Source: Acanthosoma haemorrhoidale
Lineage: Eukaryota; Arthropoda; Insecta; Hemiptera; Acanthosomatidae
Assembly: GCA_930367205.1 (NCBI GenBank)
Contig: OV884014.1
Span: 113,813,153-113,877,152 of the forward strand
Direction of reading: 5' to 3'
Length of the DNA stretch: 64,000 nucleotides
In this document: piece after piece, positions 36,085 through 47,412 of the stretch
Layout of the letters: each line of letters starts with the position of its first letter
Numbering within the stretch: the stretch's first letter is position 1
Made by a program: the position numbers and the translations under genes
Notes under the pieces: model-generated
Database searches by the model: none
The model's input: the letters and a program-made list of their open reading frames with translations, nothing else
What the model was told of the DNA's origin: nothing

Positions 36085-36165
36085 TTATTAATTGCAAGAT
36101 CGGGACCTGAACCAAAGAGCTCCGCGCAATTTCTATGTACCCAGTGAACCACCCTGGCATGAGAA
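36085..36165 (-). repeat. tRNA-derived SINE head (minus strand)
   Basis: On minus, GGTTCACTGGGTACATAG resembles an A box and TTTGGTTCAGGTCCCGATC a B box, about 35 nt apart. The acceptor stem does not pair. Confidence 0.5.
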
Positions 36166-38740
36166 ATGCTCCTTTCTATGCAAATCATCATTGCTAAACT
36201 CTGGTAAATACTGTACGCAGTGGGCAAAGAGGTATTGTTTGGGCTCCATGGACAGTAAAAAATTGTTGATTAGAAGGTTAATTCAAAGAGACTTCATTGT
36301 TTTGTTTAATCTTAATTTTTGTTTGAGAGGATTTCAGCAATATTGTATTATTATTATTATTTTTTATGGTAATGAGATGAGTGGAAAATTTTAAAATTGC
36401 AAAATTTTCTTCATTATCTTCTGATGATTTTGGCTAGAGAAAATTAGGAAAAGCGTATGCAAATATTGTATGCACTAACATATGTTTAAGATTAAAAAAC
36501 AAAAGAAAGTGTAGATTCTAAAGTGTGTTTTGTTTTTTCTCTTGAACAGCTGTTCAGAGTCTCATTTTGTTACATCAACATACAGATAGTTAACAACAGT
36601 CGAAGAGAGTTTGAAGTACTATAAAGCTGGAGGAAGTAAATCAATAGGAATTTGCGTATTAGAGGACAAGGAGCTTGGCTTAGTCAGTGTTGAAGATAGC
36701 AGAATACGGGCCTGTTCCCCTGCGAACAAGAAGTCGTTGTTTACTACAAGTTTGGACTTGTCTCGTCTACAGATCTCTCCGTGCGCATCATTGCCCTGCG
36801 GTTGACTATACGCACTCTTCTCCGAAGCATCGTATCGTGACTATAAACTTTTTTTCATTATTTATTATACATTGTATTTATATTTACTAACAATCAGGCC
36901 TGGTTAAATTAACTGTTAAAGTGTTGATCAGTTTTTTTGTTTTTTTTATAAAATGAATGGTCATTTTCGTATTATTTTTGGTACTTATTTTAATGTTTAC
37001 GCCTTTTGGCGATTTTGTAACGCTAACCGACTCAATCCAACATCCAGCTTTCCACGACGTAACCGGCGCGATTTATTTAGTAGTTTAGTAAATGAGAAAA
37101 AAATAGTTCGGTGGAATTCGAAGGAAATAAATCTTCACTCTGTCGTTTTTAGGAATTTCCTTAGAGGAATGTAGGCGTTACACGAGTTGATTAAAAATTA
37201 GAGATCATATGCATGAAACTTGATATAAGTTTATATTGTATTTCTTTTTGTTTATAAAGAAAGTAGAACAATTAGTAATTTTTAAACTGTATATAATGGG
37301 TTTAGTTTTACCAAGCTTATATATTTAATATTTGAACGGCAAAAACAAAAACAATACCTGAACGTTGAAAAAAAATGTAAATACACCCCTAGACCAGTAT
37401 AATTACACTGGCCAACAAAAAACTATTTTCCAGAAACGTTGGTGGCTGGATCTGACAGGATTTGTCAAGCTGAATTCAGATTTGAAGCCCGTGTTTTTCT
37501 ATCACGTAAAGATGCTTGTTGTATTTGAATGTTATCGCTATTTTGTAAAAAAAAATTAGCTATTCACAATATGGGGTTGAATATTGTTAACTGGCCCCCA
37601 TAAAAAGGATGTTTTAATATCGTTTCAACGCTAAATTCATAACTAAAACGAATTATGTTTAAAATGACTATAATTGCAGTAAGCGTAACAGAAAATCTTT
37701 ACGTGATTCAAAACAACTGGATTCAGATTTATAATAGGGGGACCGGAAAGAAATGTCCATGTTTTTTTTTTTACATTAAAGTCAAACAAACCAATTTTTA
37801 ACAAGTGATGTAATTGTAATTGTAATTGTAATGATGATGTAATTGTTATTCAGCAACACGATAATCCAAGACACCACTGCGCATATTTTTTCCACAAGAA
37901 ACCTGGAAAAAATTAATTAATTGGGGTGGGAGGTATTGCCCGGTATCGGATTTCCATTTATTCCGATCGCTACATTTTCCAAGTGGCGAAAAAATTCAAA
38001 ATTTGGATGATGTCTAAAAAGCCATTTAGATCTATTTGATCGATCAGGCATTGAAAATTTGCACACTAGATGGCAAAAGATGAGGGTGATTACTTCATTG
38101 ATTAAAAGGAAAAACTTATGTTTAAATTTAATATAAAAAAAACGACATTACTTTCTGGTAATATATTAGCCGTGCCAAATTCAGCGTTTATGTTGCAAAA
38201 ATGTTAATAAATAAAAATAATAAGCAATACCTAGGAGGTGGTTGAGGTTGTGTCAGTAAATTTGCGGTTTTATTTCGTTCCAAAAGTGTCAGTGAAATAA
38301 TAACCAAACTTGTCGTTGAGAAATAAAATATTGTGTGAGCATAAAAAACTCACAATAACTTTTTGTAATGAATCGATGATCCATTATTGATAATATAATA
38401 AATGAAAATCCTCTTCATTTTATGTTTTAATTAACAAGTTACTCTTGGTGGTTAATTGGAAAGGGATGCGGACAGCTGTCAGGTGTTGGTCACTCGAGTG
38501 AAGGGCAGGCGTCAATGACCCAAGTCCGTCATAAAGGACCCCCTTGAGTCTCCACCCTTCGTACTTAGATACAGAGGAAAGACACTTGTGCGAAACTGTC
38601 TTCTAAGTAGAATTTATTACTTTTTTTTTACGATTTAAAGGAAAAAAAATTTACTATCATGAAATTGCTGCAGTAATTTAGTAAATACTCGTAGTTCGAG
38701 GAAATTGATTTCATGAATCGCTTATCAGATTCTGAAATGC
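36166..38740. other. AT-rich DNA with weak open frames
   Basis: Open frames at 36092-36394, 36611-36805, 36953-37174 and 37365-37559 lack splice support, conserved motifs or a biased composition. A somewhat GC-richer segment at 36600-36840 could hold an exon, but I cannot define one. The short repeat TGTAATTGTAAT lies near 37810-37832. Confidence 0.4.
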
Positions 38741-38748
38741 AGGTTTGG

Positions 38749-39662
38749 GATCATACGATCGTATAAGTAAAGTTACGCGTAAATATATCATCAAAGCACG
38801 TTGAATATGATATTATATTGTGTCATTAACGTACATTATATTACGAGATACGATCGTATGATTAATGTTAAGAGTAAATATATCATTAAAGCACTTTAAA
38901 TATGATAGTGTATTGTATCATTTCCGGTTTCAATCAATTTTATTACGTGATACGATCGCGTGATTAAAGCTACGAGTATATATATAATCAAAGCACGTTG
39001 AATTTGATAGTGTATTGTATCATTAAAACTCATTATATTACGTCATACGATCGCATGATTAATGTTACGAGTTAATATATCATCAAAGCACGTCGAATAT
39101 AACAGTATATTGTGTCATTAACGTTTATTATATTACGTGATACGATCGTATGATTAATGTTACGAGTAAATATATCATTAAAGCACATTAAATATGATAG
39201 TGTATTGTATCATTTCCGCTTTTAATCAATTTTATTACGTGATACGATCACGTGATTAAAGCTACGAGTATATATTTCATCAAAGCACGAGGAATATAAT
39301 AGTATAATGTATTATTGGCATTCATTATATTACGTGATACGATCGCATGATTGAAGTTACGAGTAAATATTTCATCAAAGCACGTTGAATATAACAGTAT
39401 ATTGTGTCATTAACACTCATTATATTACGTGATACGATCGCATGATTGAAGTTAGGAGTAAATATAACATCAAAGCACGTTGAATATAACAGTATATTGT
39501 GTCATTAACACTCATTATATTACGTGATACGATCGCATGATTGAAGTTAGGAGTAAATATAACATCAAAGCACGTTGAATATATCAGTATACTGTATCAT
39601 TGGCATTCATTATATTACGTGATACGATCGCATGATTAAATCTACGAGTAAATACATCATAC
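38749..39662 (+). repeat. 95/102 bp minisatellite, ten units with palindromic core
   Basis: The core ACGATC recurs at 38755, 38850, 38952, 39047, 39142, 39244, 39339, 39434, 39529 and 39624. Spacing is 95, 102, 95, 95, 102, 95, 95, 95, 95. Each core is a palindrome or near-palindrome (TACGATCGTA, or CGTGATACGATCACG in a 102 bp unit) between conserved ATTATATTACGTGA and AAAGCACGTTGAATAT. The two long units share a TTTCCGCTTTTAATCA-like variant, giving a partial 95-102-95 higher-order pattern. It sits in the inferred intron about 1.1 kb downstream (in transcription) of the CUB exon. Confidence 0.95.
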
Positions 39663-39664
39663 GG

Positions 39665-40784
39665 CGCAGCTGTGAGGCGTCAGATTAGCAACAGTTATAA
39701 TGCATTTACATGCAGCAGGACGTACCTAAGTGAGACATGCTAGGGAAATCAGTTTTTTTTTTAATTTGATGTAAGGCATATTAATATTAATTTCTAATTT
39801 ATTAATATGCTTTCCTACATTTGATACCAGTTTTCAGACACAAACAGCTCTATTTTCGTTTCTTTAGTTAATAATTATAAATGATATATAACATAATGTA
39901 TTGAAATATATGCAACTATTCGACATCGAACAGGGATAAATTAAATGACTAGTTATGTTTAATGTAAAGTTTAAATAATCAAAAATAAATTCACAAACGT
40001 TATCGTCCTTAATACCAATCTTCTTAGGACATAGAAACGATAATAGGAACTGAGCATATTCCCTAGAGATGATAATAAATAATTTTATTATCATTATTAG
40101 TTCTTCTATAGACTTGGAACTTCATTCCCATCCTAATAAGTCTGTTTGGAAGGGATATTCGATGCAAACTTACCAATAATGACTCTGATTTTTCACAGGC
40201 TATAAAGCGAAAGAGGAAAATAAGGTTTTCGAAAACAATACAGGTCAGTCATATCTTACATACCTAATAATATTAGCTTTGATCAAATAGTAACGAGAAT
40301 TTAGTTTATCTTAAAAATAGACTAAAAATATGAAAATAACATAAGAAAAGTAGATTCAGAGTCTTTTTTCACCAGTGAGGCTGGTCAGTTCTTAACACAT
40401 CATTAAATTCCACATAGGAGAGACATCACATCTTCGTGTAACATTAATTAATCGTTTATTAATAAAATGTGATTTTAAATAATTTTGTGTGGAGTATCGA
40501 AAATTTTGAAGTTCTTTTGAGTAAGTAATTTATTTTTTGAATTTTGTATGCTATAATTCCAACGAAGCTGTTATAACTGTCATTAAGATTGTGTGAGCAA
40601 CAATAACTCATTAATTAGTTTCTATTTAAACAGATACATTTTCACATAAAGTTGTGTTAGATTTTGTTTAGTTCGATTACTATTTTTCAAAAAAGTGTAT
40701 ATATTTATTTATTTGTCATTGGTAATAATTTATTAAATATACATAATTATCTATTTAGATAGATATATTATATTTATATGTAAT
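39665..40784. other. AT-rich intronic DNA between minisatellite and CUB exon
   Basis: Nothing recognised; the open frame at 39864-40094 (minus) is AT-rich chance. Confidence 0.45.
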
Positions 40785-40790
40785 ACTCAC

Positions 40791-40987
40791 ATTGGAGTGG
40801 TAGGAAGGAGTAGGCAGCGACAAAGCCATGTCCAGGCCATTCAGAGCCGCTGCTGAACTGCACATGAAGCTGTCTGCCTGTGGATATCAACTCCACGTTG
40901 TTGACGTCGTTGCAGAGCACTCCCAGGACTGGAGACAGGGGACCTCCACCGTCGTGGGCTCTCACGATGTCGTCGGCGAGGAGGCAG
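40791..40987 (-). CDS. internal exon encoding the C-terminal half of a CUB domain
   Basis: This is the best host-gene exon in the window. On the minus strand a 3' splice site (TATGTTTCTAG) precedes position 40987 and a consensus 5' splice site (GTGAGT) follows position 40791, giving 197 bp. One base completes a codon begun upstream and one base is left over at the end. The frame reads a Cys-containing acidic stretch and a DGGG turn (CUB pattern C-x-DxI-x-DG). It continues with LGVLCNDVNNVELISTGRQ and then GHGFVAAYSF, matching the CUB pattern of LC, STG and GF-x-A-Y-F. CUB domains are extracellular modules of about 110 residues found in secreted proteases, receptors and co-receptors; here the N-terminal half must lie in an upstream exon. 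GC content is well above the surrounding AT-rich DNA. I cannot tell which CUB protein this is (tolloid-like, NETO-like, cubilin-like or other). Confidence 0.85.
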
Positions 40988-40991
40988 CTAG

Positions 40992-41840
40992 AAACATAGC
41001 GTGGAGTAAATTATAAATAGTTTTACCCCGAAAACTTATTCAAAATACATAAACATTCCACATTATAAGCATATTATAAGCATACCCAATATCTAATATT
41101 TTCTGAGGTCGACTCTCTCCTCTTTAAGGGTTACAATTTCATTCGAAATCAATGAAAATCGTTTTAATTTTGAAGAGTGAACCATTAGGGTCATATAAAC
41201 GTCTAGTTGATATTCCAGGTAGATCTGGTTACGCAGACATAAGTTGTGTCACTCATTTTGTAGTAACATTTAAATTATGCAGTTTGAGTTTGGTTTATAA
41301 TCAAAAACCACTCTGGTCGAATCAATAAACAGATTCACTTTTGCACGGAGTCTTGATTTCGAAACATCAGGTGATAATTATATATATATATATAACATGA
41401 CTTTATGTCATTCGTTTCATTTATTGCTTCGTGTGCTTATTACCACATTCTATGACGCACAATGCATCTCGACGAGTATTGAGCCTGATTATTGGAGATA
41501 TCTATTTACACAACACAAATTGTAAACATAGACATTGTTCCATAGAGATAGAAACAAGATAAATCTACCCCCCCCCCCTGGGGAAATAAGGTTTCTTTTG
41601 GATGCCATAGAGAAAGCTTGTTACGTTTGTGAAGCCAATAGGATTTTTGTTCAGACCTATACATCTTTATTATAGAGCTTGTTAACTTCAACAGTTAAAG
41701 AAAGAGTGGATCCACTATAATTATTATTATGTATTTAATGGGTACGTAGGTATATTGTTTCAAATTAATAGAATTCATTTCGTTTAATTGCAGATTGGTT
41801 CTGTTACCGTTCTTAGTTTATTCATGTTATGTTCGAGAAG
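40992..41840. other. AT-rich DNA upstream of the CUB exon
   Basis: No exon was found. A C run (about 41570-41578) and a TA microsatellite (about 41381-41394) are present. Confidence 0.45.
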
Positions 41841-42123
41841 AATTGTAAATAGTTGCATGTATTAGGGTAATGGCAAATTAGGTTAAACGGAACAAAGGCT
41901 GACCTAGGAATTGTAAATAGTAGTATGTATTAGGGTAATGACAAATTAGGTTAAACGGAACAAAGGCTGACCTAGGAATTGTAAATACTTGTATGTATTA
42001 GGGTGATGACAAATTAGGTTAAACGGAACAAAGGCTGACCTAGGAATTGTAAATAGTTGTATGTATTAGGGTAATGACAAATTAGGTTAAACGGAACAAA
42101 GGCTGACCTAGCAATTGTAAATA
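41841..42123 (+). repeat. 68 bp tandem repeat, four copies
   Basis: Units at 41841-41908, 41909-41976, 41977-42044 and 42045-42112, then 11 bp of a fifth. Each carries TTAGGTTAAACGGAACAAAG and ends GACCTAGG (GACCTAGC in the last). Confidence 0.95.
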
Positions 42124-42477
42124 ATGATTATTAATACTTCATACTTCTGCTACTATATATCTCCCGTAATAAAGCAACTGTGTATATAATTTAATTTATC
42201 GTGGAGGTTCATTTAGTTACTAACATTTTAATAACAATGCCATTATTATTGTGTGTTGATACTATTATTACGTGCTGTATTAGTATAGCATAGAGGTGCA
42301 TATATGTACCAAATTATCCACTGTTTATTCCTATTCTAAGTACACATTAGAGGTTATACTTATACATAAGGGTCCCGATGATGGTTTAATCACTCTATGA
42401 AATCATTATGTATCATAAAAGGTTTTCACTTTTGTCTGGGTACAATTCATTTTCTTAAATTGGTTTAGGTGGTACAT

Positions 42478-43003
42478 CAATTGTATCCAATCTTTTCAAT
42501 CAAAATTCCTGGGACAATAGTAAATGCCCCTTATTACGTCAGCAACAAAACCCTACATTCTTGAACTCATCCCTTCCAAATTCATGAAATTCCATAGGAA
42601 CCTATCCAACCACCCTAATCCCCTAGCACAGTCATTGCACTGCACCACTCATCCCTATAATCCTCCACGGAGACTGAAACAGCAGTGGCCTCGTGACCTG
42701 CTATAAATGCGTGACCTGCTATAAATGCGTGACAGTGGGAGCCCTGGCAAAGGACAGTTACCAATCAAGTCCTGAGCGTATGTGGCTCTCGCCCTCTTGG
42801 TCAGGCTCCGCTGGCTCGCATCCGGTGACGCGGCTGACGGAGGAGCGTGGGGGACTTCCCAAGACTCCTCTTCCACTTTCACATGCGAGGGAGGTGACAA
42901 CCATGTGTATTTTGGAGGCCTCTAGACTGTTAATACTGATCGAGTGAATGAAAACATTTATCACAATTAATTATTGCCCAATGAGGCAGATTGTTGTTTT
43001 ATT
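42478..43003 (+). mobile_element. family A LINE 3' end, nearly complete 3' UTR
   Basis: Runs from the NAPYYVSNKTL-coding block through HPNPLAQSLHCTTHPYNPPR and WPRDLL to the stop (CTATAA). The full 3' UTR follows and ends at CCAATGAGGCAGATTG and TTTATTATAAAAATAAG. An 18 bp duplication (42693-42710 and 42711-42728) lies at the ORF end. An internal deletion removed the HNDLNIPYI-coding part. Confidence 0.9.
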
Positions 43004-43189
43004 ATAAAAATAAGAAATAAATTGGTTTAAGTTTTCTCACAAGTGTGCTTTATCAATCCGTTTTCAACAAATTTTTTTCCATAGTAACTATAAATCCACT
43101 TTAATCACTCAACTGGGCCAAAGGCCAAAACTGAGTAGACATTTGGTGGAATATTATATTAGCGATCAGATGTTACGGAGCCGACCTAC

Positions 43190-43366
43190 AGGTAGTTCCA
43201 TGGAACAGTTAAATCAGATTGGAACTTATCATTGGTGCGGGCACCTCTCAAGGCTATTTCCACTCTTATCGGCGAGTGTCTTATCTTAACTCTCCACTCG
43301 GCATCTTGAGGCAACTCCTTGCTAAGTAGACCGTGTCTTCTGCCTCCTTTACTTCCCTTCTTGTAT
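43190..43366 (-). CDS. weak candidate exon upstream of the CUB exon
   Basis: On the minus strand an acceptor (CAACTTCAAACAG) precedes position 43366 and a donor-like GTAGGT follows position 43190, bounding 177 bp with phase 2 at both ends. That is exactly the phase the CUB exon at 40987 needs, so splicing would keep the frame open. The predicted peptide is basic and hydrophilic (for example KGSKGGRRHGLLSKEL near its start) and does not look like the N-terminal half of a CUB domain. The donor is poor and no homology is recognised. It may be an open frame left by an old repeat; a family A LINE fragment lies about 190 bp to the left. Confidence 0.2.
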
Positions 43367-44175
43367 CTGTTTGAAGTTGACATAAAGGTATTCAAAGACC
43401 TGTTAATGTTACAAATATTTAGTTTATAATATAAAGTTCTGGTAATGATTAGTAAAAAGAAATACTGACAGGATTGGGCCTCCCTAATATATAGTCGGGT
43501 GATCGATCGACTCGGCTATTTCTGTACGACTAAGTATGTGTCGGAGTATTAAATTTTTATGGGGGTCGAGAATCGTATATATTCGCATTTATAAGTTATC
43601 GTCTGCCGGCTGTGGACGATCAAAGAAAAAGAGAGAATATAGATGGTAATAGGTCACACAGGTTCGATTATTAACTAGCTTTACTATCTTCTCATCCTCT
43701 ACCTATATCCAGGCTTTGTTTACATTAGAATTTATCTATATATATATGTTGTGATCGCATATTATGTATAAATGTAGTTATGCAGTCAGCAGTTATGTAA
43801 TAAATGTATGTATCGTGTCAGCCGTATTTAGCTGTTTCGATCAAGTTATATCTTTCCAAATATAAATTTCTTTTATAATAAATAAATATATGATATAAAT
43901 AATAAATATCGATGGCCATTTATAAATATTTTATCCATGTAACCAAAGAGATGAACGGTTTCCTGGCCCATTGCTCATCGGATCTCGAATACATGGCTCA
44001 GCTCCAGGTATGACTTAGGCTTGCAAGGCGATAAATGTAATGAAAATGAACGGTAGCTAAACATTAACAAATCAATCAACAGGTCACTGAAAACAACAGC
44101 ATACGTACCCGGTGAGGGAAAAAATTAATTTTGTTCATGTGAAAATTAAGGGGCCAACATTAAATTAGTAAAAGG
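43367..44175. other. AT-rich spacer
   Basis: Nothing recognised. Confidence 0.45.
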
Positions 44176-44179
44176 CGAA

Positions 44180-44645
44180 AGACTCCACCATTTTAGGCCC
44201 AACATACCTCTCTCGAGAGGTTAAAGAACGCTGACCTGCACCCGTTGTTTGGCGTGCCGTCGGTGAGTTCATCCGCCGGAGAAACATCAAGTTTTTTGAC
44301 TCGTAGCAGCACCTCACGAACCTAGTGTTTAACACTATGACCCCACCACCCCTACCGCATCGATGGCAACAGACTGTTGGGGAAAATTAGGTTAAGAATT
44401 AGTATGTAAGCTAGTTTTAAGGTTGGTCAAAAAGGTGAGCCCCATCACCTTTATTTGTCAGTTCAGTGCTGTCACGTATAATGTGTATCATTATACTTGT
44501 TTATTCCATTATACAATTTTTATAAAATAACAAAACCAGCATATAATGTAGCGATGCTACAGGAAATACAAAAATAATTTGTAAATAGATTCGCCTGAGG
44601 ATCTATAATTATCTGTAAATTTAAAGGGGCTATGAGGGGGAAAAA
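44180..44645 (+). mobile_element. family B LINE 3' end with complete 3' UTR
   Basis: The segment encodes PTYLSREV, an RRRNIKFFDS block and the PPLPHRWQQTVGEN ending with a stop. The 3' UTR carries GTAGCGATGCTACAGGAAAT, the AATAGATTCGCCTGAGGATC block and GGGGCTATGAGGGGG before a short A run. In-frame stops show it is dead. Confidence 0.85.
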
Positions 44646-45435
44646 ACAACATTAAATTAGTATTGTTGAAATTGTTGTTGGAGTGGGACATTCAACAAGG
44701 GATGAAGACACGGGTAAGACTGTGACAGCACAGTGGTGTTGTGCGGAATGGTATAGCCAGAGTGCCGTTATCAGGGGGAAATAATCACCCGACCAATTAT
44801 TATCAATACATAATTGGTTATAATAAGGTCAGTTAGTCTTTTGATAAATACCATAATTTTTTTATGGTTTCTTTCAAAATCAAAAATTCCTATTTTCTCA
44901 ATTTAGTGTATGCATTAGCCTTTGCGACTATTCTGTTCAAGTTAACCACAGTAGTAGTCGACGTTCCATTTGATATCATGGATAAATGAAAATTCTAGCT
45001 AAAATTTATATAAATACGACTAAGCCTCATTAATTATTTCAGCAATATCTTTTTTAAGGAACATTTTAAGAGGAGCGATATTTTGAATGTTTGTTTCAAT
45101 AATGCTAGAAATAAAACCAGCCCAGTTAAAAGAAAAATTAAAGGTAATTAAACAATTAACAAGTAGTAGTGAAAAAATAAATATTTGTCTACTATATTCA
45201 GTACGGTATTGAAATTAAGATCACATCATTCTAGTTCCAAATATGCACTAGCTGTTTTAACTAAATTCACTCCTAGTTTTTCTTAATAGTTTTTTCTAGA
45301 CTTTCCTAATCTCACTTAAGGTATGTTTTGGTATCTTGTATGAAATTCTTAATTGATACTAAAAATGAAAGCAGACATGCCAAAAATAATGAGGAGTAAA
45401 TTATTAATCAATCACATATTAAATTAGGAAATGAA
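44646..45435. other. AT-rich spacer with one shared block
   Basis: 44733-44775 matches the inverse of 10565-10610. Nothing else recognised. Confidence 0.45.
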
Positions 45436-45437
45436 AT

Positions 45438-45440
<3 letters not shown>

Positions 45441-45474
<34 letters not shown>

Positions 45475-45640
45475 CCGAAGCTCTCTTGGTCGAAGTTTAG
45501 TATGTAGGAAAAATATAGCATATTTGGGATAAAAGGAACCTTGTATCAGGAGTACCTGCTTGAAGGTGGTGTGAGAGGAGTTCAATGCCTCGACATCCTG
45601 GTTAATAATTTGAATTGTGTATTGGAGTTTTAGAGGAGTA
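45441..45640 (-). mobile_element. family D retroelement 3' end with long poly(A)
   Basis: On minus, sequence containing CCTTCAAGCAGGTACTCC runs to a homopolymer of roughly 33 A (T run at about 45442-45474). The intact long tail points to a recent retrotransposition. The diverged sister copy is at 21990-22260. A stretch of Lys codons in the minus frame here is a tail artefact. Confidence 0.75.
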
Positions 45641-46200
45641 GAATTACATAAGTGATTAAAAATGTTTTTTTGCAATCGTAACTAAAGCTTAAATTGTGAC
45701 TAATCGCACTTGACTGCGATATGTTTTAAGGTTCACCTTTTTACTCAGTAATTTATTTTCATTTAATTCCCTTTAGAAGAATATTTTATTTTTTTTGATA
45801 CCTTTGAAACTCATCAAAGGTAAAACAAAATATGCGTGTAATTATTTTTAACGAGTGAAATTCAATGAGAGGAAAAATGAGGCAAACAATTTGTATCCAG
45901 ACAAGGCCATATTCGGTATTAATTAAATATTTCAGTAACTTCTAATGCCTTCATTAATAAATAAATACCTTATTTTTTTATCCGCTGTTCTTTCTATTAT
46001 GATATTACCTATTTCATTCGTTGTTATAAGCAACTTCTTCTCGGTCCAGAAAACATCTTCCTATGTTTCCATATTTTAATAATAAAAACCTTAAAGCGTC
46101 AGTTAAGAGAGGGGGAAACTAGTGCATGAAACAGCTTAAGCCCACTAGTGCGCGTGGGTGAGGCCTAGCCTCTGACCTGCCTATATCAGGGGCCAGATTT
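45641..46200. other. AT-rich spacer
   Basis: Nothing recognised before the LINE tail. Confidence 0.45.
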
Positions 46201-46204
46201 GAGG

Positions 46205-46375
46205 CTTGCGACGATTTTCACTGTAAAATATAATTATAATTGTAATTCCACCCTCCTTCAAATGCATCAAAGTATCCAGCAAGAGGCGTAATTATTCTGT
46301 AAATTTTGTTCTATTGTATTGCTCATTTTCTTGTAAAAATGTTAAAATAAAGGGGTTTTGAACAAAAAAAAAACT
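46205..46375 (+). mobile_element. family C LINE 3' UTR with poly(A)
   Basis: CACCCTCCTTCAAATGCATC, CAGCAAGAGGCG and the terminal AAATAAAGGGGTTTTGAAC with an A run match 28160-28280. Confidence 0.75.
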
Positions 46376-46990
46376 TGTAACAGGATCTCAGAACCCAGCC
46401 CCTGAGGAACGCTCTCTCTCTGTACTGTCGCTTGCTGTTCTACTCGAACCATAGCTTTCTTTATTCAACTACCTCTGCATCTCTCTCTCCTAGCCTCGCT
46501 ATGTCTTAGTCCGGCGTTGTCAGACCCTACACCTTCCAAGTACGAGTCTCTGCCTTCGTCTCGCTAAAACTAGCACCTCCTTGGATGAGACCTCTCCCTC
46601 GCGGACAGTCGCCGTGGCCCTACAAAATTTACTTAGTAACGTTTCCCACGGCAATCCAGTCTGCCTCTCTCCGGTTCACACTCGCCTTTGGGATCCGGTC
46701 GGTTTTCGCCTACCCTTAGATACTTAGTGTGAATTCGTGGTCATTCCAAGACCTATAGTACCTACCCTGTTCCTCTTCTTCTGAACACAGTGCTTTGTTG
46801 GGCACACTTTATGGAGTCAGGATCAATACGAAAGAAACTGGCCGCTGACTAGGCCACCGGCAAAGGCCAAAGACCACAGGTCCACTCATTTTATCTCGTT
46901 CTTGACGCTCGCCGGACAACGGCCGGGTTGTAGTGACCTTAGCTATCGGCGGGCGTCCTCTTCAGCTTGGGGACATAATTCCCGACTCAC
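46376..46990 (+). mobile_element. LTR-family repeat, copy 3
   Basis: It begins close to TGTAAC and shares with the copy at 61190-61945 (inverted) the blocks TAGTCCGGCGTTGTCAGACC, CTCTGCCTTCGTCTC and TTTCGCCTACCC. It also contains the GAACACAGTGC...GGGCACAC...ATGGAGTCAG signature. It directly abuts the poly(A) of a family C tail. The right boundary is uncertain. Confidence 0.7.
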
Positions 46991-47302
46991 GTATTATTCA
47001 ACAAATCTCTTATATTTTAATTGTTAGAATATCTAGTGGTAACACAATATTTAAAATTACAAGGATTTTGCAATATTAGTAGCTTAGGCCACATAAGTAC
47101 ACATATATATTTCTTTTTTACCAAGATGTAACGGGGCATCCAAGTCATTCTTACCCAGGAAATAGTGGCATTTTGAAGACAGATTTGTTCAGAATTTGAT
47201 GCGTTTTTTCTCAGTACAATAATAGCTTTCTAATGATCTCTCAATACAACGATTATTATGTATAGGAGATTAAGCAATTTTATCGGATACTTTTTTTTTT
47301 AG
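46991..47302. other. AT-rich spacer
   Basis: Nothing recognised. Confidence 0.45.
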
Positions 47303-47412
47303 TTAGTTCTTTATTGTGCAATAATTATAAAGGCATTAATAATACAGATAAATGATCTCATTCATACCATATTTACAGTTCATCATTCACTCACTCATTC
47401 ATACAATTTATC
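47303..47412 (-). mobile_element. family A LINE 3'-end stub
   Basis: AGTTCTTTATTGTGCAATAA, then ATGATCTCATTCATACCAT and TCATTCACTCACTCATTC, is the extreme 3' end of family A read in reverse. Confidence 0.8.

Noticed and set aside
38749..39662. CRISPR-like array
   Set aside because: Whole 95 bp units repeat with no unique spacers, and the surrounding genome is eukaryotic.
45424..45675. Lysine-rich minus-strand ORF
   Set aside because: The Lys run is the translated A tail of a retroelement.
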